This document shows positions 12,881 to 25,659 of a stretch of 64,000 nucleotides of DNA, piece by piece; position 1 is the stretch's first letter, and each line of letters begins with the position of its first letter. The notes under the pieces are model-generated. The model had not been told where the DNA came from. It did no database searches and saw only the letters and a list, made by a program, of their open reading frames with translations. Position numbers and translations under genes: made by a program. This DNA comes from Epiperipatus broadwayi (lineage: Eukaryota > Onychophora > Udeonychophora > Euonychophora > Peripatidae): positions 20,230,353 to 20,294,352 of the forward strand of contig JAQFVV010012394.1 in the NCBI GenBank assembly GCA_028023455.1, written 5' to 3'.

Positions 12881-13360
12881 AACTGCACTGAAAGTATATA
12901 TTACTTAGGACATGGTGATCATGTGTTGATACAAAAATATTTCATAAGAAAAATTCCAAATGAACTTGGAAATAATATTCACTTGTTTTAAAACAATGCC
13001 AATATTTTTTCTGGTAAAAGATGATAATAAATAAATCATTTTATAATCTTTGCTAATTCAATGCCTCTAATAGTTTAATGTTATAGTTGAGTGCTTAGAT
13101 ATCACATGACCTTTTAAACCAACAATCGTTTTTTTTTTTTTAGGAATCTTATACATCTGGAATTACTTATTGTTTCTGATATGTTTCATCTTAAAACTTA
13201 ATTATATTATAATTAATATATCTTTGCAAGTGATTTCGTTATTCCACAGCTTGTAAAAATTTAGTTTGTAATTAAAAAATTGTTAACGCAATAAAAATGA
13301 TTTAATTTTTATTACATGTTATAATTAATAAATTATAATTAAAATGCATGTATATTTTAG

Positions 13361-13426
13361 ATGTTGTCTCAAACAGACAATTCTACAAATGAGGATAGCC
13401 AAGGGACTGTCAAACTAAATACTGTG
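13361..13426 (+). CDS. PIK3CB-like: PI3K class IA catalytic subunit, exon c (C2-helical linker)
   Basis: Twenty-two codons, phase 0, acceptor TATATTTTAG, donor GTAAGA. It encodes a polar, Ser/Thr/Asn-rich linker (MLSQTDNSTNEDSQGTVKLN) with no motif of its own. It lies where p110-beta has a similarly low-complexity linker between the C2 and helical domains. It is accepted because its phases fit both neighbours and the two splice sites are good. Skipping it would keep the frame (66 bases), so it could be an alternative exon; its sequence alone is not diagnostic. Confidence 0.75.
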
Positions 13427-13682
13427 GTAAGAGATTTGTTTATTTTAAACGTTTTCATTAAAATTTTCCTATACATTATCTTTAAAAGATAATAATTAAT
13501 GTTTATTTACAAATGTATAGCATATATTAACAATTATATATTGGACTGTTTCCATCAGCTAATATTAAGTGTTTTTACAAAAATTCAAACATTATTTAAA
13601 CTTTTCAAATACATTCAACTGTTAGTAATAACTTACAGATAGGTACATAATATAATATTTGCATGGTATTATTCTCTTCTTC

Positions 13683-13760
13683 AGGTGTTACTGACCTTGA
13701 CTGGTGTGAATTCTAGCATGAAAATCAAACCTGACCCTTTGGATTCATGAATAGTGAATT
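13683..13760 (-). repeat. possible SINE fragment shared with 28170-28235
   Basis: Read on the minus strand, both segments follow the pattern TTCATGA-TC, then TTCAC-(GG)-TGTGACACCAGTC or a close variant. The shared layout and a tRNA box-B-like stretch suggest two copies of one short tRNA-related repeat. Divergence is high, so the call is tentative. Confidence 0.35.
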
Positions 13761-14686
13761 TAAAGTGATGCTTTAATCACCTAAACTATTTTGTCAAAAA
13801 TGTTAATACAAATTCTGTATACTTATCTATAAAGATCTAGAATTCTGATATCTCTACTTCTTTCTAAGGGCAAGATTCACGAGTACTTCTGAACATTATG
13901 AAATAGCACATTTGGTTGACTTAAGGAGTTATTTGCCATTATGATGTGAACAGTTGAATTTTTTTCTGTTTACTTTTTCTTCTCTGTCCATTATTTCTGT
14001 TGTTTTCCAATTGAACACATGTTCATTGGTACATTTGTGGTTTGTTACTTTTGTTTTTTTTTTTTTTTTAATCATAAGTTTGTGTTTCTTTAATCACATT
14101 TTAATGAGATGACTGTTTTCATCAATGTACATCTTTCCACATTCACGTGCTATTTCAGAGATGAATTATGATTGAAAGGATACTTGAACTATTGTTTTAG
14201 AAGTTGATTTGAGACAGAGGTCATCATACCGTTTTTAGAAAGCATTGTATTAAAAATCGATGTAAATTCATGAATTTCAATATGTTTCTATTAGAAGAAT
14301 GGATCTCTATTATTAATTTTAATACTCCTAATGTTAAGTCTAAGCCATTTTATTGCACACACAAGTAAAAAGATCGATTTGTAGAGAGAATAGCTGGTCC
14401 TTGAAATGTATCACTTTAGTTGTCATTACCATATATTTGTTTTTCATTTTGGAAGTTTAATAGTCTGTAGTCCACTATCTTCCATAATACCACTGGAGTT
14501 GATGTTTATATTTTTATTATGGAGTTAGTCTTTAACTAGGAGTCATCAAATTGAAATTTGGTTTCCACACATTTTGTTTCACCTCCCAAGAATTGACAAA
14601 TTGATTAGTCCTGTGGTTGAGTTGCAGGTGAAAACAAAGTTTTAGAATCAATTCTAAGTAATTTACAAAAAAAAAAAAGAGGAAGA

Positions 14687-14756
14687 AAGTCGTAGTTTAG
14701 TCAAGTAAACATATTAGTTCCATTCTACCACTATGGGTTTGAATACCACATGACTT
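14687..14756 (+). repeat. tRNA-like SINE head
   Basis: A 7-bp acceptor-like stem pairs AAGTCGT (14687-14693) with ATGACTT (14750-14756). A D-arm-like hairpin has stem GTTT/AAAC (about 14695-14710). A box-B-like GGGTTTGAATACC lies at 14735-14747. The anticodon arm is poor and the T-loop has one extra base, so this is not a working tRNA gene. An A-run just upstream (14667-14678) fits a SINE landscape. Confidence 0.5.
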
Positions 14757-16416
14757 TCCAAACAATTAATCATTTGCTCTATACAGTTTTAGAGTATAGG
14801 TAAAGTGACAGATTTGAAAACAGAGCTTATTATAACATGACCTCCAAACAACTAAATATTTGATTATTTTTGTGTGTGAATTAGTCCATAAGTTGCTCAT
14901 CTCTTTTGTTATCTTCTGGGTGTGTATGGTAACACCCTTCAAGTATGTAAAAATTCATTATTTTATCAACATTAAAAAAATTATTAAAAATTTATGCCAA
15001 AAGATCACATAATAATAAATTATAACTGATGATGATCATTTGTTATCGTTTGATTATAATCTTTTTTTTTGTACTGGTAGTTTGGTCATTCCGTCAGAAG
15101 AGGGCGTCTTAGATATCTGCTTAAATAATTGCTGACAGCCTGATTTCCAATTCAATATTGTATTGAAAGTGGATTATCAGCGCCATCTTTAATAAAGTCT
15201 AATAATAAATTGTAGGGCTGGGAATGATGCTGACAGCAACTCATCTTTCGCAAATATCTGTAACTTACTCTTCAGACAAAAGATCAAACCAACAGCGAAC
15301 TACAAATTTTTAAAATAAATATTTACTTATAAATCAAAGTCGACATCGAGAGTTATCAACGAATAGAAAAAAGTGTCATTCTAAGAGAGGAATGTAAATA
15401 TTTCTTTACTGATAATAAGATAAATAGTTTTGTCATTATTACAGATCAAAGAGAAAATAATTAATGAAAATTCTATACTTTGCTGAAAGCTTCTAGAGAG
15501 TGCATTAAGGAAATTTCAGCGCGCGCGCACACACACTCAATATTGTTACATCAGTTTTGATTGTCAGTAAATGCGATTCTTGATTGGAATTTTATTTTTT
15601 ATGAAAGCCCAGAACATAATTTAGCAAATATGAGCGTAATATTAGAAAGCCTGGGCTAATTCTGTGTATTGAGGACACACTGATACAACAATACTGCATT
15701 TGCTTACAGTGACTATAACCTGGGTTCAAATTCGAGCTGAGCCAAATTTGAATTTTTTCAACAAGATTGGATTTTTTTCTCAAAAAGCTGACTCATTGCT
15801 GATTTTAGCTAACCATCCATTGTTTATCAGTAAATGGGTATCTAGTCATTTTTAGTTAGCCAATAAACAGGGATGGGAAACCATTCAAGTCATCACCATC
15901 TGATAAACTAGAAAGCTTGTGAGTATTATCTGTTTTTCTTCAGTGTCCTTCTGTGAAGAGTTATTAGGGAAACCTTTTGCCTACTGTGGGCTATTTATGG
16001 ACTCCCAAGCAGGAAACCAGCCACTTATTATTTGTTATGCATGATTTAGTGCAGTGATGGAATAGTAGATTTTGGACTTCAGAGTCCATGGATTGTGACC
16101 CAGCTTCTTGTCACTTCCAGTGCTCAAACTTGTTATGAACTTCCGAGCATTATTACAATGTTTAATTATTTTTACTGCAACAATTAAATATATATGGGCC
16201 CATTTCTTGGATCTATTATCAGAATGCTATTTACTCGGCCTGAGGAGGGGTTATTTTCTTCCCTTAATTACTTATAAGTTAGACTGTTAATTTTAAGTAT
16301 ATGCATATAATGCAGATATTTTTTTTTTATAAAAATCCAAATTTTCTCTCTTTTTACGTTATTATTTAATCTATTAATTTAGAAAAAAGATAAATGTATA
16401 ATTTTATATTTATTAG

Positions 16417-16596
16417 CCTCATATGTACTTGGAACAAATTCGTCAAATATGTGACAAAGATGCCCTCAATCCAATGCATGAACAAGAGAAGGAGCTTCTT
16501 TGGTTTCTCAGACAGTACTGTCGATATCATTTACCCCATTCCCTTTCTAAACTTCTACGTTGTATCAAATGGAATGATAAAAAGGATGTTACAGAT
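16417..16596 (+). CDS. PIK3CB-like: PI3K class IA catalytic subunit, exon d (start of helical domain)
   Basis: Sixty codons, phase 0, acceptor TTTATTAG, donor GTAAGT. The protein PHMYLEQIRQICDKDALNPM leads into HEQEKELLWFLRQYCRYHLP and ends KLLRCIKWNDKKDVTD, the first helices of the PIK accessory domain. The EQEKELLW stretch lines up with TEQEKDFLW of human p110-alpha; the glutamate equal to E545 is kept, while the E542 position is proline. In the human protein this face contacts the nSH2 domain of p85, so inhibitory contact may be partly conserved. That last point is inference from alignment by eye. Confidence 0.95.
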
Positions 16597-17094
16597 GTAA
16601 GTATATATTATTTTTGTGACTTTTGTAGTAACAGTGTAAAGAAATTATTATAACATTATTATTATTTTTCAATCTGCACAGTTTTTTATGAAGCTTCTTA
16701 TATAATATTATTATGAATGAGTAAATTTAAATATCAGCTGTTAGCTCATTGTAAAATTAAGATATATTTTTATAAGTCAAATACTGAATTGTGAACTATA
16801 CAAGGTTTACAGGATTAGTGTCAGGAAATCTTTCACCAGCTGTACCAAATACTAAACATCACCAACCATTAATCATAGTATGCTTGAATCTTATTTACAT
16901 TAACATTTTCTGAGTTATCACTGGAAAGTTGTGTTGGCACACCTCCTATTTCAATTCGTTCGCAACACTTCCTTACATTGTGATATCTGCATTGACATTA
17001 TTTAGCTGTATGCAATATAATCTTGCATTTTTTTTGACTTCAGATGTTAGTGTGTGAAATTTTATGTAGATGGCAGTTTCAGTTAATAATATGT

Positions 17095-17450
17095 TTATCT
17101 GTTAATTGAATGGTAAATGCCTGCAAGCAGAAAGAATATAAACAATGAAGTTGTGGAAGAATAAATATAAATAAATAGATTAAACAGAAAGTGGGTTTTG
17201 GTTTTATGCTGGGTTGAGAAAAGATAAGGGGGATTTAGATATAATGATTATGGAGTTGACACAAATTATGGTGTGGAAATGGGATGGAGCAGGATAGAGA
17301 AGATTATGAGTAAACTTAGGGTGGCAGATGGAAAGGGAAGATAAAGTTGCTAACATATTTCTCTGGGCATAGTGGCTGAGAGATTCCTGACTCCAAAAAA
17401 GGAGATGCCACAGTGCATCACATTGATTTTCTTGGATCCTCTCTGGCAAT
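17095..17450 (+). mobile_element. LINE C-terminal/3' fragment (same family as 29262)
   Basis: The sequence from TGTTAATTGAATGGTAAATG through AAAAGATAAGGGGGATTTAG closely follows 29400-29550, which encodes a LINE C-terminal zinc-knuckle region. It continues with a 3' tail (GTGGAAATGGGATGG..., TCTGGGCATAGTGGCTGAG) shared with 35262-35470. The frame is broken by stops. A 5'-truncated dead copy. Confidence 0.6.
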
Positions 17451-18009
17451 CCTTTTTACACGTTGGAAGAGACCATATGTAAATGTACTTATTATCCCAT
17501 TTTTATCAACATATAATAACTATTTGTTTGTTTTTTTTTTACAAAATATTTCAATAAAAATACTTTTAACATTCTCAATAAATTATTAAGATAAAAAGAA
17601 ACTTCTCTTTATATTGCAGATTTTGTGGGAAAAAACCTCAGATTTTTTTTTATTGTAGATTTTGAAAGACACGAGATAAATAACTTACCTATCTAACTTA
17701 AAGAAAAGTGTTAGAATTCAAATTTTTTGGTCTATAACTATTATATTTTTATATGATTATTATGAAATTATAATGTATATATGTATGATTCAAAACTTTT
17801 GATTTATATAAATATGTATAAAAACATTTTTCAATAAATAATAATGAAATAAATTAAACATTTTTCTGTAGTAGATTTTGAAAACAAATGGTCTTTCTTA
17901 CAAGTATACACACATTTGAAAAAGCAATTATAAGCATATTTTTGAGAGAGATATATATTTAACCATTAGAAAACAGTCAACACTTAGACAAACCCAATAT
18001 AGAATAACA

Positions 18010-18226
18010 ATCAACAATCTTAAATTGTTGTCATGGCAACTTCTTTTTAACAATTAAGGTGGAATCCCCACCTTATTTATGGTCCGATATATTTATTTGG
18101 ACACTAAAGATTGCAGCTGACTACAGAGATTGAAATTATTGATACAAAGAAGTTTAAATAAACCTCCTTTAAACAGGTAAATATAACCTGTTCTGAATAG
18201 AGACTAATAAATAGTCAATTATATAT
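18010..18226 (+). repeat. dispersed repeat family C, copy 2
   Basis: Matches 12660-12880 in order: TCAACAATCTTAAATTGTTG, GTCATGGCAAC, TATGGTCCGATATATTTAT, TTTAAACAGGTAAATATAAC, AATAGTCAATTATATA. It ends in a TA microsatellite. Confidence 0.65.
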
Positions 18227-18317
18227 ATATATTCTTGTTAATCCACCCCCTTTTTTTTTAAAAAAAAAAATTAAACCAAGAAAAGGCCTAGATAGATATT
18301 ATGTGCTTTATTTTACA

Positions 18318-18832
18318 GTGATAAAGATGAAACAGGATTATTCATTGTTTTCTTTATGGTCAATAAAGCAGACATAAAATTATATCATATTCTAGTTTAT
18401 AATTTAGAATTAAATATTGTAAAACATGTCATATCTTACTTTCAAAATGAGCTCATAGAGAGTGCTTAAGTACAACCATTCAAAATAATATTGAAGTATA
18501 AGAAAATGTAGTATGAAGAATAACAATAATGAATGTAATGTATTGTGACTCAAATCCTTTTAATATAATAAAAGAGGGGAAAATATTATAAATGTCTGGC
18601 TAGGAAATCAACAGTGTGAAAGATGAAACACATATAACTTATCAAATGTTGTCTTTATAGTCAATGAAGCAGACAAAATTATATTGTATTCTAGATTACA
18701 ATTTAGAATTAATATTATCTTAATTTTTCAATGAGCTCATAGATCATGCTTAAACACTCATTAAAACAATATTTTAATGTATTGTGACTTAGACCCATTT
18801 AATGGAATAAAGACAGAGAAACATTACTAATA
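18318..18832 (+). repeat. imperfect direct repeat, about 290-bp unit
   Basis: The first unit (from about 18325, GATGAAACAGGATTATTC) and second unit (from about 18622, GATGAAACACATATAACTTA) share in order a GTCTTTATGGTCAAT-AAGCAGACA-type segment, ATATTCTAGTTTATAATTTA, ATGAGCTCATAGA and TGTATTGTGACTCAAA. They are diverged by substitutions and indels, so this is an old tandem duplication. Confidence 0.7.
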
Positions 18833-20001
18833 TGTTTTTGTTTTTTGTCCTGAAAATCAGCATGTGTCATCTGACCAATCCTAATGATCATATGGTTCCT
18901 TACCTTACCCTTCAACTAGAAATTATTAATTTGACATTCATTTAACAGTCATAGCTGGGTTGGTTTTGGGAAGTTTCCTGATAAAAGTTCTAAACTTGCT
19001 TAAGAAGCTTTTAACTAAGCAAAATAGGTCTGATTGTTTACTTCCAAAATTAGGCTAACTATAACTAGTCTTTTCTGCAGTGAAATATAATAATTCAATT
19101 GAAAGTTATTAAATATCAGCAGACAATAGTTCTCCTTGGACAATTCTTTGATATATACTGTGTGTCCTAGTGAAAAGATGACTGGTTCATCCCACACACA
19201 CAAAATGCTAATATGTCTGGATCGTGATTTATCACAGAGTATGTTTTATATCTTAACCCTTGATGGAACAATGGATTAACTTTAAATTTTGTATGACAAT
19301 GAAGCCATGAATCTCAAGAATATTTTCAAGTATTTTGCAAGATTTTATGCTTGAAATGATCGACAAAAAATATGAAACACAATGTTACATTTCATGTCGT
19401 AATTCATAATTCAAATATGTTAGTGACGTAAAAATTTTATAGCAAATATCTATGTAACATGTGTTGACTTAAGAATGGTACAACAGGCAGTTGGGAGAGA
19501 GAATCTAGCCACCGTTTATTAAGACATACCGTGTATTATCTGTGTTTTTAAATAATGCTTCAGTATTTGCTCTATCAGTGAAAATATTAATTCAAAATAA
19601 TAATGAATTATAATATTAAGTTTTCACTTTGATTGTATTTGTAATTTGATTGTGAAATGTTTTGCACCTCTGCGACATGAATTTTTTTTTTTTTTTTTAG
19701 CATTAGTGCACTTTTGGTGAAGTCCATTAGAATTAGCTCTCATAGATTGACTAAGTCTGTGGCCCTACTTAAACAATGAGATAATTATGTAAGCACTTTA
19801 TTCAAATAAGAAACACTACCCATTTCATTTTCTCAATAACTGGACACTCTTCTTCTTTTGTTAATTACATTCTTATTGTTGACTATGAATCATGTCTTCT
19901 TAATCTTTCTTTTTCTGATCATCCCACTCCATGTACACAAGACTTAATCAGTTTATGAGAACCATGAGTCTGGTGGACTTCACACAGCCATGTCTAAATT
20001 G

Positions 20002-20120
20002 CAAAAAGAAAAAACTTTTTTTTTCTCATGTGTCATAGCATCAGCCGGGAAGCGAACCCGCTAACCCGGGACAACTGCTTGTAAAGCAGCTGTTGCTGAC
20101 CTCTCGACCACCAATGTTAC
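20002..20120 (-). mobile_element. tRNA-derived SINE, GATGCTATGACAC-tailed
   Basis: On the minus strand 20117-20038 folds as an 80-nt tRNA-like unit. The acceptor ACATTGG/CTGATGC has 6 of 7 pairs with wobbles. The box A-like TGGTCGAGAGG is Ser/Leu-type. The anticodon stem GCTGC/GCAGT encloses loop TTTACAA, and the T-stem-loop contains GGGTTCGCTTCCC. It is followed by TATGACACATGAG and an A-run. The second copy at 25652 shares the same head and TATGACAC tail, so this is a short SINE rather than a lone tRNA gene. The mismatched D and T stems argue against a working tRNA. Confidence 0.7.
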
Positions 20121-22339
20121 AACGTGAAAAATGTTTCACATATAAATGATGAATTATAAGTAATTTCTTGAACACTAGGTTTAAACTAAAATGAGTGTTG
20201 AGTTCAACAAAATGTTTTCAATGTATAATAGGAGATTGAAATGACTATTTCGAAACCTCACAGGTAAACCAAATTCCAAAATATCCATTTTCATACTAAG
20301 ATGCTGCACTATTCAAAGCAACAAAGTAATTGAGAGTTTATGGGGTGACTTGAACACTGAAAGCAACCAGTTGAGATTCGATCTGGGAACTTTCAGGCAT
20401 GTTGCAGTATTTGATTGCAAATACCACAAGGAAATTTCTAATTGGTGAAATTAAATATATATCTGTATCACAAGAATCATCTTTTTCAAGAAGTGTTACA
20501 ATTAGTATGGCAAACTATCAGAGTGGGAGGAGGTTTTTTTTTATTTCTTTCACAACCCTATAGAATAACGATTAAATATGTTTTGTTAATTCTCATTTTT
20601 TTTTGGTATTGAGCCTTGCAAAGGACATCCATAGGTAACCCTAATGGCAGGGCTGCTGCCTACTATTACTATTTTAAGTGCTATTTCTTTTTTTGTATGA
20701 GTGAGTGTCACTTTGAGATCAGTATTGTTTGAGTGACTCTATTAATACTTGTGCTATTACTGGAATAATTTTTTATAGTTATAAAAATACAGGAGTTTAC
20801 TTTATTTATTCAAATGGGAGATTTTTTTTTATTGGATCAAAAAGTAAACAAAAATGTCTGCCAGTTGTTATTTTATTTATTTATTCAGCATGGTGGATTT
20901 TTTAAAATAGCTAACTATTAATCACTGTTATAAAGAGAGATTCCTGCTTGGAGATTGATTTCTGAAGGGTTTTATTACTTCAATTTTCCCATTACATGTA
21001 TAGATTTGATAGCCATTAAATGTGTGGTTCATGGTTTATGCTTAGTCATGTCAGCAACAGTCAGTTCTAGTAAATTTCATTTCTAAAATATATACATGTA
21101 GTCATCATGGGTGATTTTGAATCTGTTGAGGCTACTCCAATAATATCTAGTCAGATCAAGTCCAACCATCTTCACTGTCAGATCAGGTAAAAGAAATTTG
21201 AGGCTTCGTAAAAATTCCATTTCTTATGACATAAGTTTCCAGTTATAAGGATTCCTGGTTGAGCATCCAGAAAAAGGGATTTTGATGTTCAGTGTATTTT
21301 TGATGGCAAGACTATATCTTGAAAAAGGAATAATGTCAGGTATACTTCATAGTTTTTTATATATTTTCTACGAGGAAAGGTTTTTTTATATTTGGTAAAA
21401 TAATACATGAAAGAAATTGCTATGTTAAGAGAAGAAATATGAATGAGCCGGGAATATTTTTCACAGCAATATTTAATTGGGAATCCAGAATTTTAGAATA
21501 AACACTTTTTCTCCGAAGAAGGTTCACACAATTCTGTTGTGTAATACGGTACTCTTTTGTGCTATTAAAATCATTCCTCAAAATTATTTTAGATATAATT
21601 TTTGATAGATGAAAGAAATAGGGTTTTGATGCAAAATGTTTTTTCACTTCACAAAGTTTGTCTGTAGAACAGTTTAGCACATTATATCTAAAAATAATTT
21701 CAAACTTTTTATGTTCTTATCAAGAGATTTTTTGGTACTTATGTATTAGTCTGCACTGACTTATCACATATGTATTAATCTGGAAATAGTTTTCTAATCT
21801 ACTGATCTAAAAAGTAAAGTGAACATAGGACTTATCTGGCTAAGTTAATTAATTAATTAAAGATTTATTTGGCAAAATGACTACCTATAACTTTATTTAG
21901 TGGAAGTGAAACAAATGTCTTCAAACACACATTTATGTTTTTTTTATGAGAAATTACCTTCCACCAAGTAAACTTATAAAGTTTTATTTTGAAAAATGGT
22001 CACTTATAACTTTATTTAGTGCAAATAAAACAAACATCCCCAAAATTCTTTTCTGACATCACAGCATGGTTTAAATCATAAAATGAAGAGAAAACAAAAA
22101 TTTTGATTATTTTCTCCTCATCGGAATATTATCTCATATTCACTTACAAAATTAATTAATTAAATTTCTTAGAAGATTGTAAATATCTTTAATTTGCTCT
22201 TTACATTTGTTTGTTGTCAGCGACTTTCATCAGTGCAGGATTAATACTTAAGTATTGATTTTTCTATTTTTGGGAAGGATCTTATTTAAGAAAAGAAATG
22301 GGATTCATTTTAAAATATGAGCATTCCATCTTCAGATTT

Positions 22340-22620
22340 TCAATGAAATGCATGATGAAGAGTTGTGGGGTGGAGTGATTTGAAGCGTATCCATTAAAGT
22401 ATGAAGTTTGACTATCTTAATATAAGCTGAGCTTTGATTGTATATACGTGTGGAAATGATAATCTGGACCGACTGACGAATGCTGGTGTAGCACAAAATA
22501 TGTATATTGGTAATTATTTATCTTTTCGACACGTGTGTGATCAAGTGTATCAGCAGTATGAGATAGCATGGATGGTTGAGGGTCATATGAAAGTCTAAAA
22601 CCCCCTATATATTACATATA
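22340..22620 (-). mobile_element. foldback family D, single arm
   Basis: Contains the hallmark strings of the larger foldbacks at 31.07-31.85 and 53.5-54.28 kb: CATTAAAGTATGAAGTTTGA, a segment containing ATAATCTGGACC, then GTAGCACAAAATATGTATAT and GATAGCATGGATGGTTGAG. Only one orientation is present here, like the right arm of the 31-kb copy. Confidence 0.65.
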
Positions 22621-25114
22621 TAAGTGCAGGTATGAAAAAGCCTATATTGTCAGAAAAAAATTAATATTTCAAAATAGATTGAAGTAAATTGAGCTCATTT
22701 CATTAATTCAGTGTTATGTATGTAAAACTAAAAACTTCAATATAAAATATATAATGTATTTTTTAAAAAATGTTTTATTCATGTAAATGTACTAAAAAGT
22801 AAAAAAAAAAAAAAAATTCCGTTTTCACAAATAAAAGCATGGGGCATTTATGTTTATAAGTGTTTTTAGTTATACTTTGCATAAATAGAAATTAAATATA
22901 TTTATTTATATACACAGCTGCAAAACAATTAAGAATATTAAATTTAAGATATTAAATTGCAATTCTTGTTTGATTTAGAATCCATAAAAATTGGTAAAAG
23001 TAGAACTGAGATTATTTCTGAAGACGCACTTAGCATTTTTATATGTGAAAGCTAAAGAAAATTTATTTTTTTACTTTTTAGTTTTTACATGTAAATGTTT
23101 CTTTAAATTTGAAAATTAAAATACAAACATATAAAAAGTGAATGTATAGAATAGTAAAATGAAAAATGATTCATTTGAAATGTTTCCTGCATCATAAGTT
23201 TATTATTGAAATAATTTCAGTATTATTTAATGAAAAGTTTTAATGTGCTCAGAAAATGTTTTGTAAACCCCCCCCCCCTCATATTTTAAAACCAATTTGC
23301 TTTCATTAAACTCGGAAACTTTATTGTACAAATAGGAAAAATATAACATGTCTCATTGCATGTAAAATGACTTTAGTAGGCAGAAAACCTTGTTAACCAA
23401 ATTAAACATTCTTTCTTCTGAAATCATTATATACAACAATAAACTCGTTTACTTTTGACTTCTTATTTTCAAATCACTCTTCCAGCCCTAATTCATTTTT
23501 TATCTCATTTTAATAAAATCTGATATGTTAATGCCTATATTCCATCCTTATTCCCCATTTTCATTATAAAGATAGAAACTTTTCCTTTATATACAATGAT
23601 AATGGATATATATACAATTATAACTCTGAAAAAGTCTGTTAGGCCATCAAAACTGTAAGTTATTTTGAGAAGTTTCTATTCAATAAAACATTGTATTTGC
23701 ATTATGTTTAATTGCATAAAAAAATGTGTCTTGTTTTTTATATTCACACATTTTATTCTGATCTCCATTTTAACATTCTATACTTCAAATTAAATGTTCA
23801 ATATTTTTATCTTCCATCTTCACATAAATCACATCTACAATCCTTATCTTTTTATTTTCACCCTCGTAATATGATAACTAAAACTTCTGATCTTATACTA
23901 AATAAGCTTTCTCTAGTGTATTGATTTTAAAACTTTATCAACTCACAGAATTCTTAAATCTATTATAATTGTTTTATGGAAGCCATCATACATGATCACA
24001 TTTTATTATTTCCATCTGATTAAGTGAGATTGTAGTATATACTCGTTTATCACATATTAGGTATAAATATTGTTTTACTATATAATAATATATATTTATA
24101 AAAATAAAGAATGAACTATTTTGAAATTTTATTTTTACTTTTCAAGATTTTTTTTTCTTCAAAAATCTTTTGAATTTAACTTGCAGAACATCTGAAAAAG
24201 TTGTACAAAAGTCCAAAGTTCCATGAAACCCAATTTGAAGACGATTGCTCTAATGTTATCAAATATCTTTCAAGTTATTAGTATAAATATTTTTTAATAT
24301 TCATTTACCACAACTCTTCTTCCTTTATTTTAAATCCACTTATCCATCCTCATTTCCCATTTCTTGTAATTATGTGTTCATAATATACTATTTGCACATT
24401 TATCAAAATTTATAGACTAAATAATTTTTTTTGTATATAAATGCATAGAAATATTGCAGACCCAAAAACAATTTACAGAGCCCTCTAGTGATGAAAATCT
24501 TAAGCTTATATATTTTTTGCAATCTTTAAATAGGTTTTAATTCTACAGCAAACTTTTTTCTTTCCGAAAGACTGCAACAGTTGCTTAATTGTTGATCTCT
24601 ATTTACATTTTATTTTCAAATCTGCTTTTTCAATAAAAGCAATCAGTATTGTATCTATTTAGAATATTTTTGAAATAATTTTTATAGTTAATATGTCTGC
24701 CTTCCTCTATCAGCATGCTGAAAAGCATTTTGATCGTTCTTATGATCTTGCCACAAATTTTCAGAATCTTACAGAGCATTCTTAAACAATATTATTTTCA
24801 ATGACTTTAATAAATAGTCCATCTCACATATCCATGTAATTATGACATTCATTTCAACTAGTTTTGATGAAGTAATTATGCTGCTATATGAAATATTCTA
24901 ACTTGTAATTAGTTAAGTGAAGTAATACACATTGTAATCTGTGGATCACTTCAATATCCAAAGTTACATTTTTATATCTAAAGAGCTACCACAATATTTA
25001 ATTGCATTCTCAAGCTTATAACCAATCATCAGAGCTAAAAGCTTTTAAATTTTTTTTCTTAACTTATTGATAAGCATTTAAGTTTTTTGAACAGTAATTG
25101 TTAAATTAAAGACT

Positions 25115-25200
25115 TTATAGATTGCTTGGCAGTGCAAATGTAGCATCTTCCACTTGCTACATTTAAGTTCTAGGGTTCAAATCCAAGATAAGTAAAATTT
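25115..25200 (+). repeat. possible tRNA-like SINE head
   Basis: TTGGCAGTGCAAATGT resembles a box A region and GGGTTCAAATCCAAG is a good box B, spaced about 45 bases apart, with a hairpin between them (GTAGCA...TGCTAC). Terminal stems are not convincing, so this is a candidate SINE head only. Confidence 0.4.
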
Positions 25201-25282
25201 TCATTTGCAAAAGATCCCTCCTCCCATGTACCTGGCCTATAACAACCCAACTAACCATTCTGTATGGATAGGTAAATGGATA

Positions 25283-25659
25283 ATCTAGCTGTTCTTATCG
25301 AGAGGGTTTAAAAGAAGAATGCAAAACTGTTTTGGCATTTATTCCTGGCAATTAAAAAATCTACTGAGTACTACCTTGTCTTTTACAGTACCGCCATTGT
25401 GGGTTGTTGTAGAGAAACTTTGCTTTATAGTGTTTTTTTTTTAATAAAAAATTATTATTGTCTTGCATTGGTATCTAGCTGTTCTTATCGAGAGGGTTTA
25501 AAAGAAGAATGCAAAACTGTTTTGGCATTTATTCCTGGCAATTAAAAAATCTACTGAGTACTACCTTGTCTTTTACAGTACCGCCATTGTGGGTTGTTGT
25601 AGAGAACTTTGCTTTATAGTGTTTTTTTTAATAAAAAATTATTATTGTCTTGCATTGGT
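25283..25659 (+). repeat. tandem duplication, two units of about 190 bp
   Basis: Unit 1 (25283-25472) and unit 2 (25473-25659) are almost identical, differing mainly in a T-run and one A. Each begins ATCTAGCTGTTCTTATCGAG and ends GTCTTGCATTGGT. The last bases of unit 2 are also the first bases of the tRNA-like head at 25652. Such similarity points to a recent duplication or an assembly artefact. Confidence 0.9.

Larger units (their letters stand above)
5339..13360. other. intron (8.0 kb) after exon b
   Basis: GTAAGT donor at 5339, TATATTTTAG acceptor at 13360. Contents: a family A foldback (6297-6810), a roughly 3.6-kb repeat (8678-12308) carrying a MITE, and a family C repeat (about 12660-12880). 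5400-6290 and 6850-8670 are AT-rich with nothing recognisable beyond short hairpins and microsatellites. Confidence 0.85.
13427..16416. other. intron (3.0 kb) after exon c
   Basis: Donor GTAAGA at 13427, acceptor TTTATTAG ending 16416. It contains a tRNA-like unit at 14687-14756 and weaker tRNA-like stretches near 13683-13760 (-) and 16030-16140 (+). The short minus-strand frame at 15592-15783 has no recognisable homology. Confidence 0.85.

Noticed and set aside
20038-20117. A functional tRNA gene (anticodon TAC or Ser/Leu type)
   Set aside because: Mismatches in D and T stems, conflicting class features, and a second copy with the same non-tRNA tail indicate a SINE.
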